64,000 nt of DNA, taken from assembly GCA_947000775.1 (NCBI GenBank), contig CAMQGK010000637.1, forward strand, positions 22,436,001 to 22,500,000, read 5' to 3'. This document shows, in pieces, positions 61,917-64,000 of the stretch. This DNA comes from Pterois miles. Lineage: Eukaryota; Chordata; Actinopteri; Perciformes; Scorpaenidae. The position numbers were made by a program, and so were the translations under genes. The notes under the pieces were generated by a model. It worked only from the letters and a program-made list of their open reading frames with translations, did not search any database and was not told where the DNA came from. Each line of letters opens with the position of its first letter. The stretch's first letter is position 1.

Positions 61917-62010
<94 letters not shown>
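61917..62010. repeat. (CA)47 microsatellite adjoining a splice donor
   Basis: Uninterrupted CA for 94 bp, beginning at intron position +5. Confidence 0.98.
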
Positions 62011-62011
<1 letters not shown>

Positions 62012-62192
62012 CATCTCCACACGGACCCTCAGTCGCTGTCTCTCGTCCACACACACTCACAGCTCGTAAGGTCAAACTCATGATGTCATCGTGCACCACG
62101 GGGCCTCTGGGCTTCGAAGTCTGGCAGATTGAAGAGTCCCACAGAAAGCTCTGTTTGAGCGAGAATGAGCTCTCACGGCCAGGATTTCACCT

Positions 62193-62195
<3 letters not shown>

Positions 62196-62251
<56 letters not shown>
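62196..62251. repeat. (CA)n microsatellite
   Basis: CA tract of about 56 bp in the same intron. Confidence 0.97.
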
Positions 62252-62255
<4 letters not shown>

Positions 62256-62827
62256 TGAGATGATTTCATAGCTACAGGTGTGTCAGGGAGGAAGTCTTAC
62301 TGAGGTATAAAGATGCACTTTAAGAAGGCTTGTTGATCCATTTTGTTGCTACATAACTGAATGCTGCATCAGGAACACAGGCTGCTCTACTTTCTCTACC
62401 CTACTGTATTGTATCTAATCCCACTTTACTGTAGTACTTTCGATGTTTGCTTTCCTTTATCCTCACTGATTCTTCTGTCTAGCCCATTTTCTCTCCACAT
62501 AATCTCTTTTACTCCAATATTTATATTCAGCATGATTTATTGAGATGTCATATTAGATAAGCACTATTACCAAAACATCCCAAAACACAATGGGAATCTC
62601 TCTCAAAGCATCAAAATAAAGAGGAGTCAGCCATTATGGCATTAAGTCTCATAAAAGGATGAAAAGAAACTGAGAAAAATAAAGTTTAAATGTGATATGG
62701 TGCTAAAACGCTGTGAAAGCGTTAAAAACGACAAAATAAGATGCTTGAGGGCTTGATAATTAGTTGTTTATTGTTACTCAAAGCAGGTGCTCTTCTATTC
62801 ACAATCTGGGTGTCTCTTTGACTGCAG

Positions 62828-62992
62828 CCACCACTCCGTCGCTGTCGGCTGTCTGTGACTTTGAGCAGAGCTTGTGCGGCTGGTCAGCTGATCCCCAGTC
62901 AGGCGTGAGCTGGTCGCTGCACACGGCCAGCAGCAGCTCGACCGGACACGGCACACATGGGACGAGGCAGGACCTGGCGCTGGGATCAGACA
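62828..62992 (+). CDS. nrp2: Neuropilin-2 exon: start of MAM (c) domain
   Basis: Two bases, 54 codons and one base. After the split Ala codon: TTPSLSAVCDFEQSLCGW, then SADPQSGVSWSLHTASSSS and HGTRQDLALGSD. CDFE followed by LCGW, with about nine residues between the Cys and Trp, is the classic MAM domain opening, and VSWSLHTASSSS matches the W-x-x-ASSSS region of NRP2. The rest of MAM must lie beyond the window. Acceptor ttgactgcag, donor gtgagt. The first residues extend the Thr/Ser linker of the previous exon. Confidence 0.94.
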
Positions 62993-64000
62993 GTGAGTAC
63001 TGGTTTGTTGCCCATCACACAATTACATCTTATAGCAAGACCCTTTCTAAGTAATATAAAGAGTTTCAGGTCATTCACTCCACAAATGATGTCTCATCAT
63101 TAACAAAAATAGAGCATGGCAGAGAATCTGTACTGGAAATGTGTTTCTCTGGATTAAAACAATATACCAGGACTGATAAATTATGGATTTGAAAAGCAGT
63201 CAAGTGCCAGACATTTGCTTTTCCTATCTGATCTGAAAGTCTATGAATGTAATTGTGAAAACGGTACACCTTTTTAATCTTAGTAGCTTTTATTTAACAT
63301 AAATTAACATTTAACATCTCTTTTAATTCAGTTTTACTAAAATGTCTGCAGAAACAGCCTGCTTTTAATGGTCTGTAACTGTATCAGCGTCAGCAGACGT
63401 AATGTTGATGAACAACAATAAAACCCATTTTTATTTGAATTTTTTTTGTATATTTTTAAGTTATTAAAAGGTCAGATTCAGGCCATAGGCTGCTAAATGA
63501 ATAGAGCTGTAATACCTCCATTTGAGTCACTTCCTCTGCTGTTCCTAGCAAGCGCATCCAAATAACATCACCAAAAGACATGTTTATGTAGTAGAAGAGA
63601 GTTTAATGACAAACAGTTAAAGGAACACCAGAAACTACCAGAATATATAATGTTGAATATGTAACAGCACATAGCAGTTTGCTTGTAAAACAGCAAAATA
63701 CTGTATATTGGCATATGTCACTGACCACACTTAGTTATAATGCAACAATTACAGGAGACTTTCTTGAAGGTTATGGCTTATCCATTTTATTACTATTTAA
63801 TGCAATCATAAATAACGATGAGAATATCAGTAAATATTATAATGACATGTTTGTTGTACAAGGAAACTAGTAATTTCCACTCTGTATGTATTGTTAAGTA
63901 GGAATACTTACAGTACTTATTTTCATCTGATGCATTTTTCTGATTAATCATCGCATATTGTACGAACTTTTCAATCCAAACTCAACCAACAGCACTTTCA
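62993..64000 (+). other. nrp2: Intron (partial) to the end of the window
   Basis: AT-rich sequence without microsatellite, named repeat or exon that I recognise. The next MAM exon is expected beyond position 64000. Confidence 0.8.

Larger units (their letters stand above)
61913..62827 (+). other. nrp2: Intron, 915 bp
   Basis: Donor gtaaca, then (CA)47 from 61917, a second CA tract at 62196-62251, and otherwise plain AT-rich sequence ending ctctttgactgcag. If retained, the frame stays open through the first CA tract as Thr-His repeats. Confidence 0.9.

Noticed and set aside
62050..62200. Possible extra linker exon reading FEVWQIEESHRKLCLSENEL
   Set aside because: Open and somewhat acidic with one Cys, but there is no convincing acceptor/donor pair in phase 1, and it does not resemble the known acidic NRP2 linker.
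61831..62271. 146-codon ORF starting at 61831 and including the linker exon
   Set aside because: Its real part is the 75-bp exon 61838-61912. The rest is the CA tract read as Thr-His, and the ATG lies in the upstream intron.

Overview
The window is vertebrate genomic DNA, almost certainly from a teleost fish and probably a spiny-rayed one (the last step is inference). It reads as the interior of one plus-strand gene, neuropilin-2 (nrp2), split over about 62 kb. Eleven internal coding exons have clean AG/GT borders, and their phases agree from end to end: one leading base, 590 complete codons and one trailing base. Neither the start codon and signal peptide nor the transmembrane segment, cytoplasmic tail and stop are present, so the gene runs off both ends. 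The protein is NRP2 rather than NRP1: TRP-rich b1/b2 segments such as EDWMVYRHGKNHK, FVRIRPQTW and PERWSPAGIGMR are NRP2-type. I cannot tell whether it is the nrp2a or nrp2b teleost duplicate.

Layout. 1143-1324 is the second half of CUB domain a1. 10876-11103 and 16080-16235 make CUB domain a2. 16325-16494, 24224-24379 and 35001-35145 make coagulation factor V/VIII (discoidin) domain b1, which in this family holds the pocket for the C-terminal arginine of VEGF and processed semaphorins. 40437-40612, 42522-42695 and 43988-44132 make domain b2. 61838-61912 is a short Thr/Pro-rich linker exon. 62828-62992 opens the MAM (c) domain. CUB domains bind class 3 semaphorins, b1/b2 bind VEGF and heparin, and MAM supports receptor association.

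The rest is intron. I see no second gene, no tRNA or rRNA, and no long ORF other than low-complexity ones. The introns are full of (CA)n/(TG)n tracts, purine- or pyrimidine-rich stretches, and interspersed repeats of teleost type: five copies of an element with AGGGCTGTCA-type ends, tRNA-derived SINE pieces, a TTAA-flanked MITE, and a three-deep nest of elements at 38.3-39.6 kb.

Most worth a second look: a (CA)47 tract starting five bases into the intron after the small in-frame linker exon, which has a weak donor; a 55-bp minisatellite of about 18 copies that seems to have grown from one segment of a dispersed element whose unexpanded copy lies 6 kb away; inverted repeats flanking exactly the three b2 exons; a large foldback element at 52.9-53.5 kb; and a changed first loop of the b1 ligand pocket. 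I did not find a new multi-gene system.
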